Origin: Maribacter luteus
GTDB lineage: Bacteria > Bacteroidota > Bacteroidia > Flavobacteriales > Flavobacteriaceae
Length of the DNA: 64,000 nucleotides
Assembly: GCF_009674825.1 (NCBI RefSeq)
Contig: NZ_WKJH01000002.1
Location: forward strand, 62,001-126,000
Direction: 5' to 3'
In this document: in pieces, positions 19,655-29,079 of the stretch
Layout of the letters: each line of letters opens with the position of its first letter
Position numbering within the stretch: position 1 is the first letter of the stretch
Notes under the pieces: model-generated
What the model was told of the DNA's origin: nothing
Database searches by the model: none
The model's input: only the letters and a program-made list of their open reading frames with translations
Made by a program: the position numbers and the translations under genes

Positions 19655-20164
19655 CAATATTTTTTATCATTTCATCAGTTTGGTTGAATTTTTTTGAACT
19701 ATCCTTATTTTATAACAATTCGAACTATATTAGTTGCATTATTTACAACGAAACCTAAAATATTATTAAAATAAACTTGCATTATTAACTTTATATTAAG
19801 ATTTTAGCCACCAACTAATTCAAATATTATAAAAATGAAAACAAATTTAAGTGGAATCTTAACGCTACTCTTGGCGTTTGTTGTGCACATTTCGTTTGCA
19901 CAGGAAAAAACGATTTCCGGTACGATTACAGACCAAGATGGTCTGCCGCTTCCGGGGGTCAATGTTGTTGTACTTGGCACAACAACAGGAACACAGTCCG
20001 ATTTTGATGGACTTTATTCTATCAATGCGTCAGAAGGACAAACACTTCTATTTACTTATGTAGGTCAAAAAGACGTTAGAAAAGTAATTGATGCCAGTAA
20101 TACCATAAATGTTCAAATGGAAGATGATGCACAAGCCCTTGAAGAAGTTGTGGTAACTGCACAA
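19655..20164 (+). repeat. Direct repeat copy B: SusC upstream region plus 5' coding cassette
   Basis: Copy B of the block at 14420-14928, in the same orientation and 5.2 kb away. It contains the 180 bp before the ATG at 19835 and the first 330 coding bases. Perfect 38-bp (19829-19866) and 37-bp (19912-19948) matches to copy A are present. Recombination between A and B would remove SusC1 and SusD1 and leave a functional reading frame. Confidence 0.85.
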
Positions 20165-23068
20165 GGTCTTCAAAGAGAAGAGCGTTCATTGGGTTATTCC
20201 GTTAGTAAAGTTGATGGTGAAGATATAGAACAAAATGCACAACCTGATTTAGGCCGTATACTTTCCGGTAAAGCGGCTGGGGTGAACATTACTGCTACTA
20301 ACGGTGTTTCGGGATCTGGAACCAACATAATTATTCGTGGCTACACCTCTATTAGCGGAAGTAACCAACCTCTTTTTGTTGTTGACGGAGTTCCTTTTGA
20401 CGGTGGCACCAACAGTCAGACGAACTTTTTAGACGGAGCAACAGAATCCAGTCGATTTTTAGATTTGGACCCTAACTCCATAGAAAATGTTAACGTTCTT
20501 AAGGGATTGAGTGCAACTGTTTTATATGGTGAAGCAGGTCGAAACGGTGTAATCTTAATTACAACTAAAGGTGGATCATCAAAACAAGCTAATAAAAAGT
20601 TTGAAGTGAGTGTTACCCAATCGACTTTTTTCAGTTCCGCAGTACTTCCAGACTACCAAGATAATTATGGCGGGGGATTCCATCAGGACTACGGATTCTT
20701 TTTCAGTAACTGGGGACCAGGATTTGATGCAGATTTAAGGGAAAACCCAAATTTCAGGGGTATAGACACTGATGGCACAACCTTAGTTAATGGCCCCTTA
20801 CTTGGAATAGCCGATCAGACACTTGTTGCCGGTTTTGAAGAACTTGCTCAAGAACCATATCGCTACCAACCCTATGACAGTGTTGACGAATTCTTTAGAA
20901 CAGGAACGACAACAACAACCTCTATTGGGGTAAGCGGCAGTTCAGAAAACACATCATATAACCTGAACTACACCCATATGGAAGATAACGGAATTACACC
21001 AGGAAACAAGTTGATTAGAAACAACTTTGGAATTGGCGGAAGTGCCCAGCTTTCAAATAAATTTAAATTCCAAAGCACCTTGAACTATGCCTTAACCGGT
21101 TACAAATCACCACCAGTAGCCCCTAGTTTTGGATCTGGAACAGGTTTCGACGGAGCATCTGCCTTTGGTGACTTAATGTACACCCCGAGAAGTGTTAATC
21201 TATTTGGGCTACCATATCAGGCAGCTGATGGAAGAAGTATCTATTACCGTTCAGGAAATGACATTCAAAACCCAAGATGGACAGTTGAAAACGCTAAAAC
21301 AGAGCAAGAAGTCAAAAGGGTGTTCGGTAGTATGAGTGCCATATATCAACTCAATGACTGGCTAACAGCAACCTATAGATTAGGTCTAGACACCTATACA
21401 GAGACAAACTCTTATGGTCAGAACCGTGGAGGTGTAGATGGCGAAATAACAGGGATCTTCAGAACCTCAGATGTCAATAACACTATTTGGGACCATACTA
21501 TTTTGTTAACCGCAAATAAGGATTTGAATGAAAAGTTTAACCTAGGCCTTAACCTAGGAGCAACATCCAGACGTGAATTATTCAATAGAGAAGGAGTTGA
21601 AAGCACCCAACAGTTGGCTTTCGGAGTTTTAGAGCATTACAACTTTGTGAACCATACAACCGTGAACAGTTTCTCCAATAGCAATATTGGATTCCAAAGT
21701 GAAAGAAACACGTTGGGGATTTATGGTGAGGCAGTATTGGGGTATCAAGACTTCCTATACCTTAATGTTGCAGCACGTAATGATTGGACCTCTACTTTAG
21801 AAACTGACAATTTTTCTTTATTCTATCCAGGAGCAAGCCTTTCATTTGTACCGACATCTGCCTTTGACGGATTAACTTCTGACAAAGGGCTCAACTACCT
21901 TAAATTACGTTTAGGATTCGGTTCATCCGCAGGTTTCCCTCCAGCATACAGTACTCGTAACACCTTAGATTTGACCTCTAGAGCTTTTAATCTGGGTGAG
22001 GCCGGGGTTATCTCTGGAAATTCCGTTTCTGGACGTTTAGGAAATCCAAACTTAAAGCCTGAAAAAGTTGAAGAATTTGAATTAGGTGTTGACTCTCGAT
22101 TATTCAACAGAATGAACCTTAACGTGAGTGTTTTCAAAAAAACTACAACAGATTTAATCACGGACCAAGGTTTGGATGATGCCACCGGATTTAATGTAAC
22201 AAGAATAAATGCAGGTGAATTAGAAGTTAAAGGACTTGAAGTGGATTATGACATAGACTTGGTAAAATCCTTCGACAATGGCTTTAGTTGGAACGTTGGC
22301 GGTAACTTCTATGCCGATGAATCAACAGTAACAAAATTACCTGATGGTGTTGACCAAATATTGCTTACCAACGCAGTTATTGGCTATGCAGCAAATTATG
22401 CTGTAGAAGGCAGACCATATGGCACCTTTTTAGGAAGTACAGTACAACGTAATGACAATGGTGATCGGGTTGTTGGAAATGACGGAGTTTACCTAACTGA
22501 TGAAACTTTGGTAGAAATAGGTGACCCAAATCCAGATTGGACCACCTCCCTAAACAGTACCTTCAAGTATAAAGGATGGTCTCTTATGATGGACTGGCAG
22601 TACCGACACGGTGGAGATATTTTCTCGACCTCAGTTGGGGCATTGACAGGACGTGGTGTAGTAGATCTTGACAACCCTCTTGATCGCGAGGCATTGTACG
22701 TGCTTCCAGGAGTAAAGTCAGATGGCTCCGTAAATGATATTCAAATTACAGCCACTAACATGGGCTTTGATGTCTATGGTATTTCCGCGGCAAATGAATT
22801 TTGGGTTTTTGACGGCTCTACAATTCGATTAAACGAAGTATCTATCGGTTATAGTTTACCCTCTAGATTTTTAGATAAAACTCCTTTTGGAAGCATCACT
22901 TTTACCGCATCTGGTTTTAACATGTGGTATAAAGCGGTTAACTTCCCCGATAATATAAACTTCGACACCAACCAACTGAGTACAGGTGTTGGTAACGGAT
23001 TGGGGATAGACTTCATCACAGGTCCTAGCTTAAAAAGATATGGGTTTAGTGTCAAAGTCACGTTCTAA
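19835..23068 (+). CDS. SusC/RagA-family TonB-dependent outer-membrane receptor (pair 2)
   Basis: A 1077-aa protein. Residues 1-110 are almost identical to SusC 1 (signal peptide ending HISFA, N-terminal extension, TonB-box-like LEEVVVTAQGLQREERSLG). The plug (IIIRGYTSISGSNQPLFVVD, then NVLKGLSATVLYGEAGRNG) and barrel are of a different SusC subtype, closer to SusC 3. It ends with the aromatic membrane-insertion signal FSVKVTF. The SusD partner follows after 20 bp, then a surface lipoprotein. The pair presumably takes up a different ligand from pair 1; the ligand is unknown. Confidence 0.93.
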   Translation: MKTNLSGILTLLLAFVVHISFAQEKTISGTITDQDGLPLPGVNVVVLGTTTGTQSDFDGLYSINASEGQTLLFTYVGQKDVRKVIDASNTINVQMEDDAQALEEVVVTAQGLQREERSLGYSVSKVDGEDIEQNAQPDLGRILSGKAAGVNITATNGVSGSGTNIIIRGYTSISGSNQPLFVVDGVPFDGGTNSQTNFLDGATESSRFLDLDPNSIENVNVLKGLSATVLYGEAGRNGVILITTKGGSSKQANKKFEVSVTQSTFFSSAVLPDYQDNYGGGFHQDYGFFFSNWGPGFDADLRENPNFRGIDTDGTTLVNGPLLGIADQTLVAGFEELAQEPYRYQPYDSVDEFFRTGTTTTTSIGVSGSSENTSYNLNYTHMEDNGITPGNKLIRNNFGIGGSAQLSNKFKFQSTLNYALTGYKSPPVAPSFGSGTGFDGASAFGDLMYTPRSVNLFGLPYQAADGRSIYYRSGNDIQNPRWTVENAKTEQEVKRVFGSMSAIYQLNDWLTATYRLGLDTYTETNSYGQNRGGVDGEITGIFRTSDVNNTIWDHTILLTANKDLNEKFNLGLNLGATSRRELFNREGVESTQQLAFGVLEHYNFVNHTTVNSFSNSNIGFQSERNTLGIYGEAVLGYQDFLYLNVAARNDWTSTLETDNFSLFYPGASLSFVPTSAFDGLTSDKGLNYLKLRLGFGSSAGFPPAYSTRNTLDLTSRAFNLGEAGVISGNSVSGRLGNPNLKPEKVEEFELGVDSRLFNRMNLNVSVFKKTTTDLITDQGLDDATGFNVTRINAGELEVKGLEVDYDIDLVKSFDNGFSWNVGGNFYADESTVTKLPDGVDQILLTNAVIGYAANYAVEGRPYGTFLGSTVQRNDNGDRVVGNDGVYLTDETLVEIGDPNPDWTTSLNSTFKYKGWSLMMDWQYRHGGDIFSTSVGALTGRGVVDLDNPLDREALYVLPGVKSDGSVNDIQITATNMGFDVYGISAANEFWVFDGSTIRLNEVSIGYSLPSRFLDKTPFGSITFTASGFNMWYKAVNFPDNINFDTNQLSTGVGNGLGIDFITGPSLKRYGFSVKVTF

Positions 23069-23088
23069 TAAAATAAAAAAAAATAAAG

Positions 23089-24765
23089 ATGAAAATAACA
23101 TTTAAATTTATACAAACGTATTTCAAAAAGACCGCGGTCTTATTTGGAGCTCTAATTGCCTTCAGTGGATGTGAGTCCACCCAATTGGAAATACTGAATG
23201 ACCCTAATGCTCTAACTCCTGAACAAGCAGATATCGATCTTTTCCTAAATAATATTCAGTTAGGAACAGTATATTTCTTCGAATCTGACAATACTGACAA
23301 TTTCAATGGAGTAAGTGAAATGGGAGCAAAAGTAAGCCGATTGCTTGCTATGACCGCGGGAAATCAATATGTAAACGCCTATGTCCCTGAAAGTATGAAC
23401 GAAGTTTGGGAAGATGCATATTCAGATGTACTAATCGACGTTCACACAATGATTCCGCTAGCTGAAGAACAAGAGTTATGGACCCATATTGCCTATGCAC
23501 AGATACTAGAAGCTTATGTAACTATGACCCTAGTTGATTTCTTTGGAGACGTACCATACTTTACAGCTTTACAAGGTGCTGAAAATTTGAACCCTGCCGT
23601 AGATTCAGGTGCAGAAATTTACGCAGCGGTAGAAGAATTGCTTAATACAGCTATTGTTAATCTAAACAAAACGGAATTAGCAAGCCCCGCCAATGATATA
23701 TTTTATGACGGTGATGAATCCAAATGGATAAAATTGGCCAATACATTGAAATTAAAATTATATATTCAGACTAGACTTGTTGATAGTAGCGTTTCAAGTA
23801 AAATCAATGCACTTATTGCTGAGGGTAATTTAATTGAAAGCTCTGAGGATGATTTCTTTTTTCAATATTCCTCTGTTGATGCCAATCCTGATAGCCGCCA
23901 CCCTATATTTACCGATAATTTTGATGCTGGCAAAACAGATTACCAAAGTAATTGGTTTATGAATTTCTTATACTTAGATAAATCTGTTCCGGATCCACGA
24001 ATTAGATATTATTTCTATCGTCAAGAACTTGATTTTTCAGAAGCAGACAATCAAACCAAGGAATGCGTAAATGAATCAGCTCCTTCCCATTTTGACACAT
24101 CTGATGTCTTTTGCACCGTTGCAGATGGATATTGGGGACGTGATCACGGAGATGATGATGGTATCCCACCTGATGATGCTTTTGTTACCTTACATGGAGT
24201 ATACCCTGTAGGAGGGCCCTTTGACGATAACTCTGGAGATCCCGCATTGAATAGGACTTTTGGTCTTCAAGGAGCCGGTATATCCCCTATCATGATGTCT
24301 TCCTATGTAGACTTTATGTTAGCAGAATCCGCACTTACTTTAGGAACCACAGGTGATGCAAGGGTTTATTTGGAAACCGGTATTCGTGAGTCAATCGACA
24401 AAGTGATGAATTTTGGAGAAAGCCTAGCATCTGCTTCCCCTATATTCATGCCTACACAGGATAACATTGATACTTTTGTAGACGAAGTATTGGCTGAATT
24501 TGATGGTGCTGACAATGAAGGCAAACTAGAAGTGATTGTTGAGCAATATTTCACAGCACTCTTTGGGAATGGCGTAGAAGCTTATAACACTTATAGAAGA
24601 ACAGGATTTCCTGATATGCAACCGACCGTTTTACCAAATCCTGGTATTTTCATGAGGACTTTCCCATATCCTGCAAATTTGGTTGACCAAAATTCAAGTG
24701 TAAGCCAAAAACCAATCTCTGTTCAAGTATTTTGGGACAATAACCCTGGTGATTTTATTGACTAA
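23089..24765 (+). CDS. SusD-like (SusD_2 type) outer-membrane lipoprotein (pair 2)
   Basis: A 558-aa lipoprotein with signal peptide and lipobox AFSG-Cys28, then the SusD_2-type start LNDPNALTPEQADIDLFLNN. Typical helices are AYAQILEAYVTMTLVDFFGDVPY and ESKWIKLANTLKLKLYIQTR. It is longer than most members because of a loop near residues 320-375 with two Cys and acidic stretches (GRDHGDDDGIPPDDAF). It should cap the SusC barrel encoded 20 bp upstream and bind the ligand at the cell surface. Confidence 0.88.
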   Translation: MKITFKFIQTYFKKTAVLFGALIAFSGCESTQLEILNDPNALTPEQADIDLFLNNIQLGTVYFFESDNTDNFNGVSEMGAKVSRLLAMTAGNQYVNAYVPESMNEVWEDAYSDVLIDVHTMIPLAEEQELWTHIAYAQILEAYVTMTLVDFFGDVPYFTALQGAENLNPAVDSGAEIYAAVEELLNTAIVNLNKTELASPANDIFYDGDESKWIKLANTLKLKLYIQTRLVDSSVSSKINALIAEGNLIESSEDDFFFQYSSVDANPDSRHPIFTDNFDAGKTDYQSNWFMNFLYLDKSVPDPRIRYYFYRQELDFSEADNQTKECVNESAPSHFDTSDVFCTVADGYWGRDHGDDDGIPPDDAFVTLHGVYPVGGPFDDNSGDPALNRTFGLQGAGISPIMMSSYVDFMLAESALTLGTTGDARVYLETGIRESIDKVMNFGESLASASPIFMPTQDNIDTFVDEVLAEFDGADNEGKLEVIVEQYFTALFGNGVEAYNTYRRTGFPDMQPTVLPNPGIFMRTFPYPANLVDQNSSVSQKPISVQVFWDNNPGDFID

Positions 24766-24789
24766 TTCATATCATTAAACAAAAACATT

Positions 24790-25641
24790 ATGAAAAAAAT
24801 ATTTTTTATATTAACAGTAATTTGCTCAGGGGCATTACTCTTTACCTCTTGTGAGGACAAGGACAAGGATCCATGGGTTATTCATGAGGATAGTGCCAAC
24901 GATGGTATTTTCCTTACCGTTGCCAAAGAAACCATTGTAATAGACTTTACAGATCCAGCTTCTGCATTTTCTTTTACAGTTAATTCACCATCTAATAATG
25001 TAGCGAGCTATGATTTAGAGGTAACGAGAACCTCTGGAGGTGTTGTTTCGGATACGGTTTTGCTTTCGTCAGCTAGTTCATTTCCAGCAGAATTCAACAT
25101 ACTTTCATCTGATCTTGCCACCGCTTTTGGACTAAGTTCAAGTGATTTGGTTGCCGGAGATAGATTCGACTTTATCGGAACTGCAATCGGAACTAATGGA
25201 CAAGTAGCCGCTTTTGAAAACCTAAATGGCGATGCATCTGGTCCAGGCCAATTTAACGCTTTTTCATTTAACACCTATTTGTCGTGTCCGTTTAATCAGG
25301 CAGATGCAATCGGGACTTATTCAACCACAGTAGATGAATTTGGACTCGCAGTGGATACCTTTGAAGTTACAGCAGGACCAGATGCCAATTCAGTAATCAT
25401 CAGTGATTTAATTGAACCCGGTTTTTCGATGATCATGGAAGTTAATCCTAACACTGGAATTGGAAGTATCAGTAGAACTCCAATGGCCGCCAGTTATTAT
25501 GGTTATTCTGGAGGTAATATAAATACCACGGGCACACCAAGCTTCTTTTTCTCCTGCTCAGGAACTATAGCTGCTGTATTACAGTATACCGTTGACCTAG
25601 GAAGCTTTGGTTCTTATGGCTTTGAGGCTCAAAAACAATAA
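24790..25641 (+). CDS. Surface lipoprotein of SusCD pair 2, function unknown
   Basis: A 283-aa lipoprotein with lipobox LFTS-Cys21 followed by EDKDKDPW; an acidic run after the lipid-modified Cys resembles a surface-export signal. The rest is beta-rich with few charged residues and has no enzyme motif. Its place 24 bp after the SusD gene is where SusE/SusF-like surface glycan-binding proteins usually occur, so a ligand-binding accessory role is likely but not shown. Two Cys (SCPFNQ and SCSGT) could form a disulfide. A strong terminator follows. Confidence 0.8.
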   Translation: MKKIFFILTVICSGALLFTSCEDKDKDPWVIHEDSANDGIFLTVAKETIVIDFTDPASAFSFTVNSPSNNVASYDLEVTRTSGGVVSDTVLLSSASSFPAEFNILSSDLATAFGLSSSDLVAGDRFDFIGTAIGTNGQVAAFENLNGDASGPGQFNAFSFNTYLSCPFNQADAIGTYSTTVDEFGLAVDTFEVTAGPDANSVIISDLIEPGFSMIMEVNPNTGIGSISRTPMAASYYGYSGGNINTTGTPSFFFSCSGTIAAVLQYTVDLGSFGSYGFEAQKQ

Positions 25642-25680
25642 ATTTCAGGTATTTTAAAATATTTGATCTTTAAACTCAAA

Positions 25681-25715
25681 ACCACCTATCGAAAACTCGA
25701 ATAGGTGGTTTTTTT
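25681..25715 (+). terminator. Intrinsic terminator after SusCD pair 2 operon
   Basis: ACCACCTAT (25681-25689) pairs with ATAGGTGGT (25701-25709) around an 11-nt loop, followed by a T-run to 25715. It ends the SusC2-SusD2-lipoprotein transcript. Confidence 0.9.
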
Positions 25716-25776
25716 ATACCAGAACATTATTTCTCATCAAGGATGATTACCTTTATTACAAGAACTTAACGTTTAT

Positions 25777-27177
25777 ATGGTGAATTATTCAACAGATTTT
25801 CAAATATTTATAATATCCAAAATAAAGAATATTACTTTTTTCACACTTACCAGTATATTTCTATCTGCCTCTTCATGTGCCAAAGAAGAGCAAACGACAA
25901 TACCTAAAGAAACAATCGAGGAGCCTATCATAGAATTACCTTCTCTACCTAGTGTTAGCCAACCAATTTACGAAGGCCCCACAGGTAATGTATGGGTTTA
26001 CAAAAACAATAAAATTGATAACGGTTACGTACTTGTAAATGACGCGAGTGACAATAGGGTTTATCTAATGACCAAAGAAGCTAAGGTTGTTTACGAATGG
26101 AATCTTCCCGCCGGAATCGGAAATGACGCAGAACTAATGGATGATGGACGTCTTTTAGTCTCACTAAACGCCGAGAATGTTTTTTATGATATAGGAGGGT
26201 ATGCTGGTCGAATTCAATTAATAAACCCTGACAGATCTGTTGCTTGGGATTATCTATATTCTTCTCAGGAAAGTATTTCTCACCATGATGTTGAAATGTT
26301 ACCCGATGGCAATATACTTTTTCTAGCATGGCAAAAAAAAACCAAACAAGAGGCTTTACTAGCTGGTTATGACGGCAGCCCAGATAATGAAATACTTTTA
26401 CCGGAAAGCATTATTGAGATTAATCCGGAAACCGACCAAATTGAATGGGAATGGCATGCCTGGGACCATCTTATTCAAGATATTGATTCAACAAAAAGCA
26501 ACTATGGGTCAATATCAGACAATCCACAGAAAATAGACATAAATTATTACGATGATGAAAGAGGAGACCTAATGCATGCAAATGGCTTAGATTACGACCC
26601 TAACAGGGACCTGATTTTTCTTAGCGTGAACTTTTATAGTGAAGTTTGGGTATTAGACCATAGTACGACTAAGACAGAGGCCGCGTTAGAAACCGGTGGA
26701 AACTACAATAAAGGTGGCTCCCTAATTTATCGCTTTGGCAACCCAACTGCCTATAAAAATAACAAAGGAAATCGATTGTTTTTCAATAATCATTTTCCAA
26801 ATATTCTGAAAAACAATGAAATTGGAGCAGGAAATATACTGATTTACATGAATGGGAATGATGGTTCCGAGCAATCAAGAATATACGAACTAGATATGCC
26901 TGACGAATTTACCTTAAAACCAGACACAAATAACGAACCCTCAATACTGTGGGAGTTTACAGATTCAGAACTATACTCACCTCTCGTAAGCGGCGCAGTA
27001 AGATTACCTAATGGAAATACTCTCATCACAGAAGGAAGATATGGTTATTGGGAAGTAACCAACGAAGGGGAAGTAGTTTGGAAGTTCGAAGGAAATAAAC
27101 TGTTCTGGAGAGGATACACATACCCCATAGACCACCCTGGAGTCAAATTACTAAATCTAATAAACCTATCAGACTAA
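25777..27177 (+). CDS. Arylsulfotransferase (ASST)-like lipoprotein
   Basis: A 466-aa protein with a hydrophobic N-terminus and a probable lipobox SASS-Cys34. The body shows repeated propeller blades: NDAELMDDGRLLVSL, SHHDVEMLPDGNILFLAW, HANGLDYDPNRDLIFLS, SGAVRLPNGNTLITEGRYGY. This pattern and the Trp-rich strands (IEWEWHAWDH, VVWKFEG) are those of the ASST/ASST_2 family of PAPS-independent sulfotransferases. His169, His170 and His267 are conserved-looking, but which one would be catalytic was not established. A sulfate-transfer role is plausible yet many ASST_2 proteins are uncharacterised. It sits alone after the SusCD2 terminator. Confidence 0.7.
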   Translation: MVNYSTDFQIFIISKIKNITFFTLTSIFLSASSCAKEEQTTIPKETIEEPIIELPSLPSVSQPIYEGPTGNVWVYKNNKIDNGYVLVNDASDNRVYLMTKEAKVVYEWNLPAGIGNDAELMDDGRLLVSLNAENVFYDIGGYAGRIQLINPDRSVAWDYLYSSQESISHHDVEMLPDGNILFLAWQKKTKQEALLAGYDGSPDNEILLPESIIEINPETDQIEWEWHAWDHLIQDIDSTKSNYGSISDNPQKIDINYYDDERGDLMHANGLDYDPNRDLIFLSVNFYSEVWVLDHSTTKTEAALETGGNYNKGGSLIYRFGNPTAYKNNKGNRLFFNNHFPNILKNNEIGAGNILIYMNGNDGSEQSRIYELDMPDEFTLKPDTNNEPSILWEFTDSELYSPLVSGAVRLPNGNTLITEGRYGYWEVTNEGEVVWKFEGNKLFWRGYTYPIDHPGVKLLNLINLSD

Positions 27178-27205
27178 ACTAACCAGTTAGAAACCTTGTC
27201 TAATC

Positions 27206-27224
27206 AAAAAAAGACACTTTTTTA
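27206..27224. terminator. Weak bidirectional A/T hairpin between convergent genes
   Basis: AAAAAAG (27207-27213) pairs with CTTTTTT (27217-27223) around ACA. It lies between the ends of the convergent ASST-like and secreted-protein genes and could serve both strands, but the stem is nearly all A-T. Confidence 0.35.
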
Positions 27225-27232
27225 TACCCATT

Positions 27233-28000
27233 TTAAGTCAAGGTATTTATATAATAAAAAAGAGTTAACAAATCGCTTTCTTTTTTTAAATCAATTTTAT
27301 TCTTACGCATAAAGGATTTGATTCTATTTTTATAATCTTTGCCAAATAATGAAACAAATTTATTTTTATTATGCACTACTTTGTAAAGTTTTCCTGAATC
27401 TTCCTTCATAAAATAATAATCAATTTTATCAATAAATTTAGGTGATATGGCCGCAGTTAATGATGTAGGCGCCGATTTTCCTTTTTTAAACAATTTAACC
27501 CTTTTAACAAAAAGAAAATACTTCCCACTACTAACCAAAGTAGTAAAATATCCCCTCTTAAGATTTCCATCTGCATCTTTATATTCCAGAAACTTTAATT
27601 TTTTGCTATCAATAATACAATACAAGTCCGGATCTTTTAACAAGGCACCGAACTCCTCTTCTTCTAATTGTGTTTTCTTAATTTGTATTTCTTCAGAATA
27701 TGCATTGTAGCGTAAATATGATTCACCCATATAATCATTCTTGAAATAGACCGAACCTTTGATAAAGTTTTCATCAAAAAATGGAGAACCCTCTATATCA
27801 TTATTAAGGTCCAACAATCCGGTATTCCTCTTATTCTTGTCTTCTAAAGTCCTATAAAGGCTTTCCAATCCTCGGTTAAAACCCTGTTGTTTAGCAACTG
27901 CTTGTGAACCACCTCCTCCATTTGGCTGCGCGAAAATGCTAAAATTGATTACATACATCCATAGAACCAAAACAATGGACAGCAAGTATTTTTTATACAT
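27233..28000 (-). CDS. Secreted protein of unknown function (Bacteroidota family)
   Basis: A 255-aa protein with a signal peptide (hydrophobic residues 6-23, cleavage after SIFA) and then a Gly-rich stretch PNGGGGSQ. The segment IEGSPFFDENFIKGSVYFKN followed by LRYNAYSEEIQIKK resembles a family of exported flavobacterial hypotheticals that I recognise by pattern but cannot name. Expected in the periplasm or outside the cell. It stands alone on the minus strand between SusCD pair 2 and pair 3, converging on the ASST-like gene. No catalytic motif was seen. Confidence 0.75.
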   Translation of the reverse strand: MYKKYLLSIVLVLWMYVINFSIFAQPNGGGGSQAVAKQQGFNRGLESLYRTLEDKNKRNTGLLDLNNDIEGSPFFDENFIKGSVYFKNDYMGESYLRYNAYSEEIQIKKTQLEEEEFGALLKDPDLYCIIDSKKLKFLEYKDADGNLKRGYFTTLVSSGKYFLFVKRVKLFKKGKSAPTSLTAAISPKFIDKIDYYFMKEDSGKLYKVVHNKNKFVSLFGKDYKNRIKSFMRKNKIDLKKESDLLTLFYYINTLT

Positions 28001-29079
28001 ATTTTATAATAATTAAAAGTGAATTTTAAAAATAGGATAAAATATCCAGAGTTATGTTAAAATACAATCCAGATCATGAAATTTTCCGATTAATAAATTA
28101 AATTGATAATAGATAAACCATAAAGCTGATACAAGCTCACTATTTTGATCCCAAGCCATCAATGAACGATGTACTAAATCCACAAAAGATTATTATCTCA
28201 ATAAATAAGATAATTAAATTATAGTATACACTTTTTGAACATTACCCATATTTGTATATGATGATTAAAATCATCCTTACACCCTAACTACAAACTTACC
28301 GATAAGATTTTTTTGTTTAACTAAATTCTGGAATAACCTTGTTCTTCTTTGAAGATTTAACATCAAAAAAAATTGATAGACACACAAGTAATCTCTATTA
28401 AACAAAAATTGAAATAATTAACAAGTCCCTTGTATTACTTTTTCCAAATGCTATAACCAATACATCAGCCATTATTCACTTACAACAAAAACCAACCAAT
28501 TTAAACATGATGCCCAATTCAAAATTGTAATCAAAAGAAAATTTTTAAGCAACGATTTACAAAAACAAAAACCCCAACTACCTATTAAATAATTTCTCCA
28601 AAAAAGGCCATTTAAATTTCAACGGAAGATCATCTATAACTTGGATCAAATCAATGTTAAGCAGGAACAAAATACCAAGAACATAATTTACAAATCACCC
28701 GAACGAACACCCGACATTTCTGTATATTTTCATTATTAATGGAATATGATCATACATAACAACCCGATTCATACTTATTATTTTTTTTTGTTTAATTTTT
28801 GTGTTAATTTATTGTTTTATAATTATTTTATAAATTATTATATTCTCAACTATAATGCCTTGTTAATCAATTATTTATGTATATTCATAACATATAGCGT
28901 ATTTTTTTATAGTTTTTTCATTCAAATTGATATTTTTTAATTATTTCGCATTCTTAAACACTTTAAACTAATAATGCTATAATTATCATAACAATTACTT
29001 AATGTTTAACTAACATTTATAGGAATATTAACGTTGATTTGTGAATTTTGCCTTTGCTAAATCAAATAATTATAGAGAA
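28001..29079. other. 1.08-kb AT-rich intergenic region
   Basis: No convincing gene, RNA or mobile element was found. A 64-codon open frame at 28746-28940 is almost only Phe, Tyr, Asn, Ile and Leu and looks like translated AT-rich DNA. The last 100 bp ahead of the third SusC gene contain ttaactaacattt and attaacg words that recall attaactttatattaag ahead of SusC 1 and 2; this could be a shared control element. Confidence 0.5.

Noticed and set aside
28746-28940. Open frame of 64 codons in the intergenic region before SusC 3
   Set aside because: Its translation is almost only Phe, Tyr, Asn, Ile and Leu, as expected for random AT-rich DNA; no start context or motif supports a gene.
29041-29079. 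GTG start giving 13 more residues for SusC 3
   Set aside because: It would place polar residues before a complete signal peptide; the ATG at 29080 matches the start of the two paralogues.
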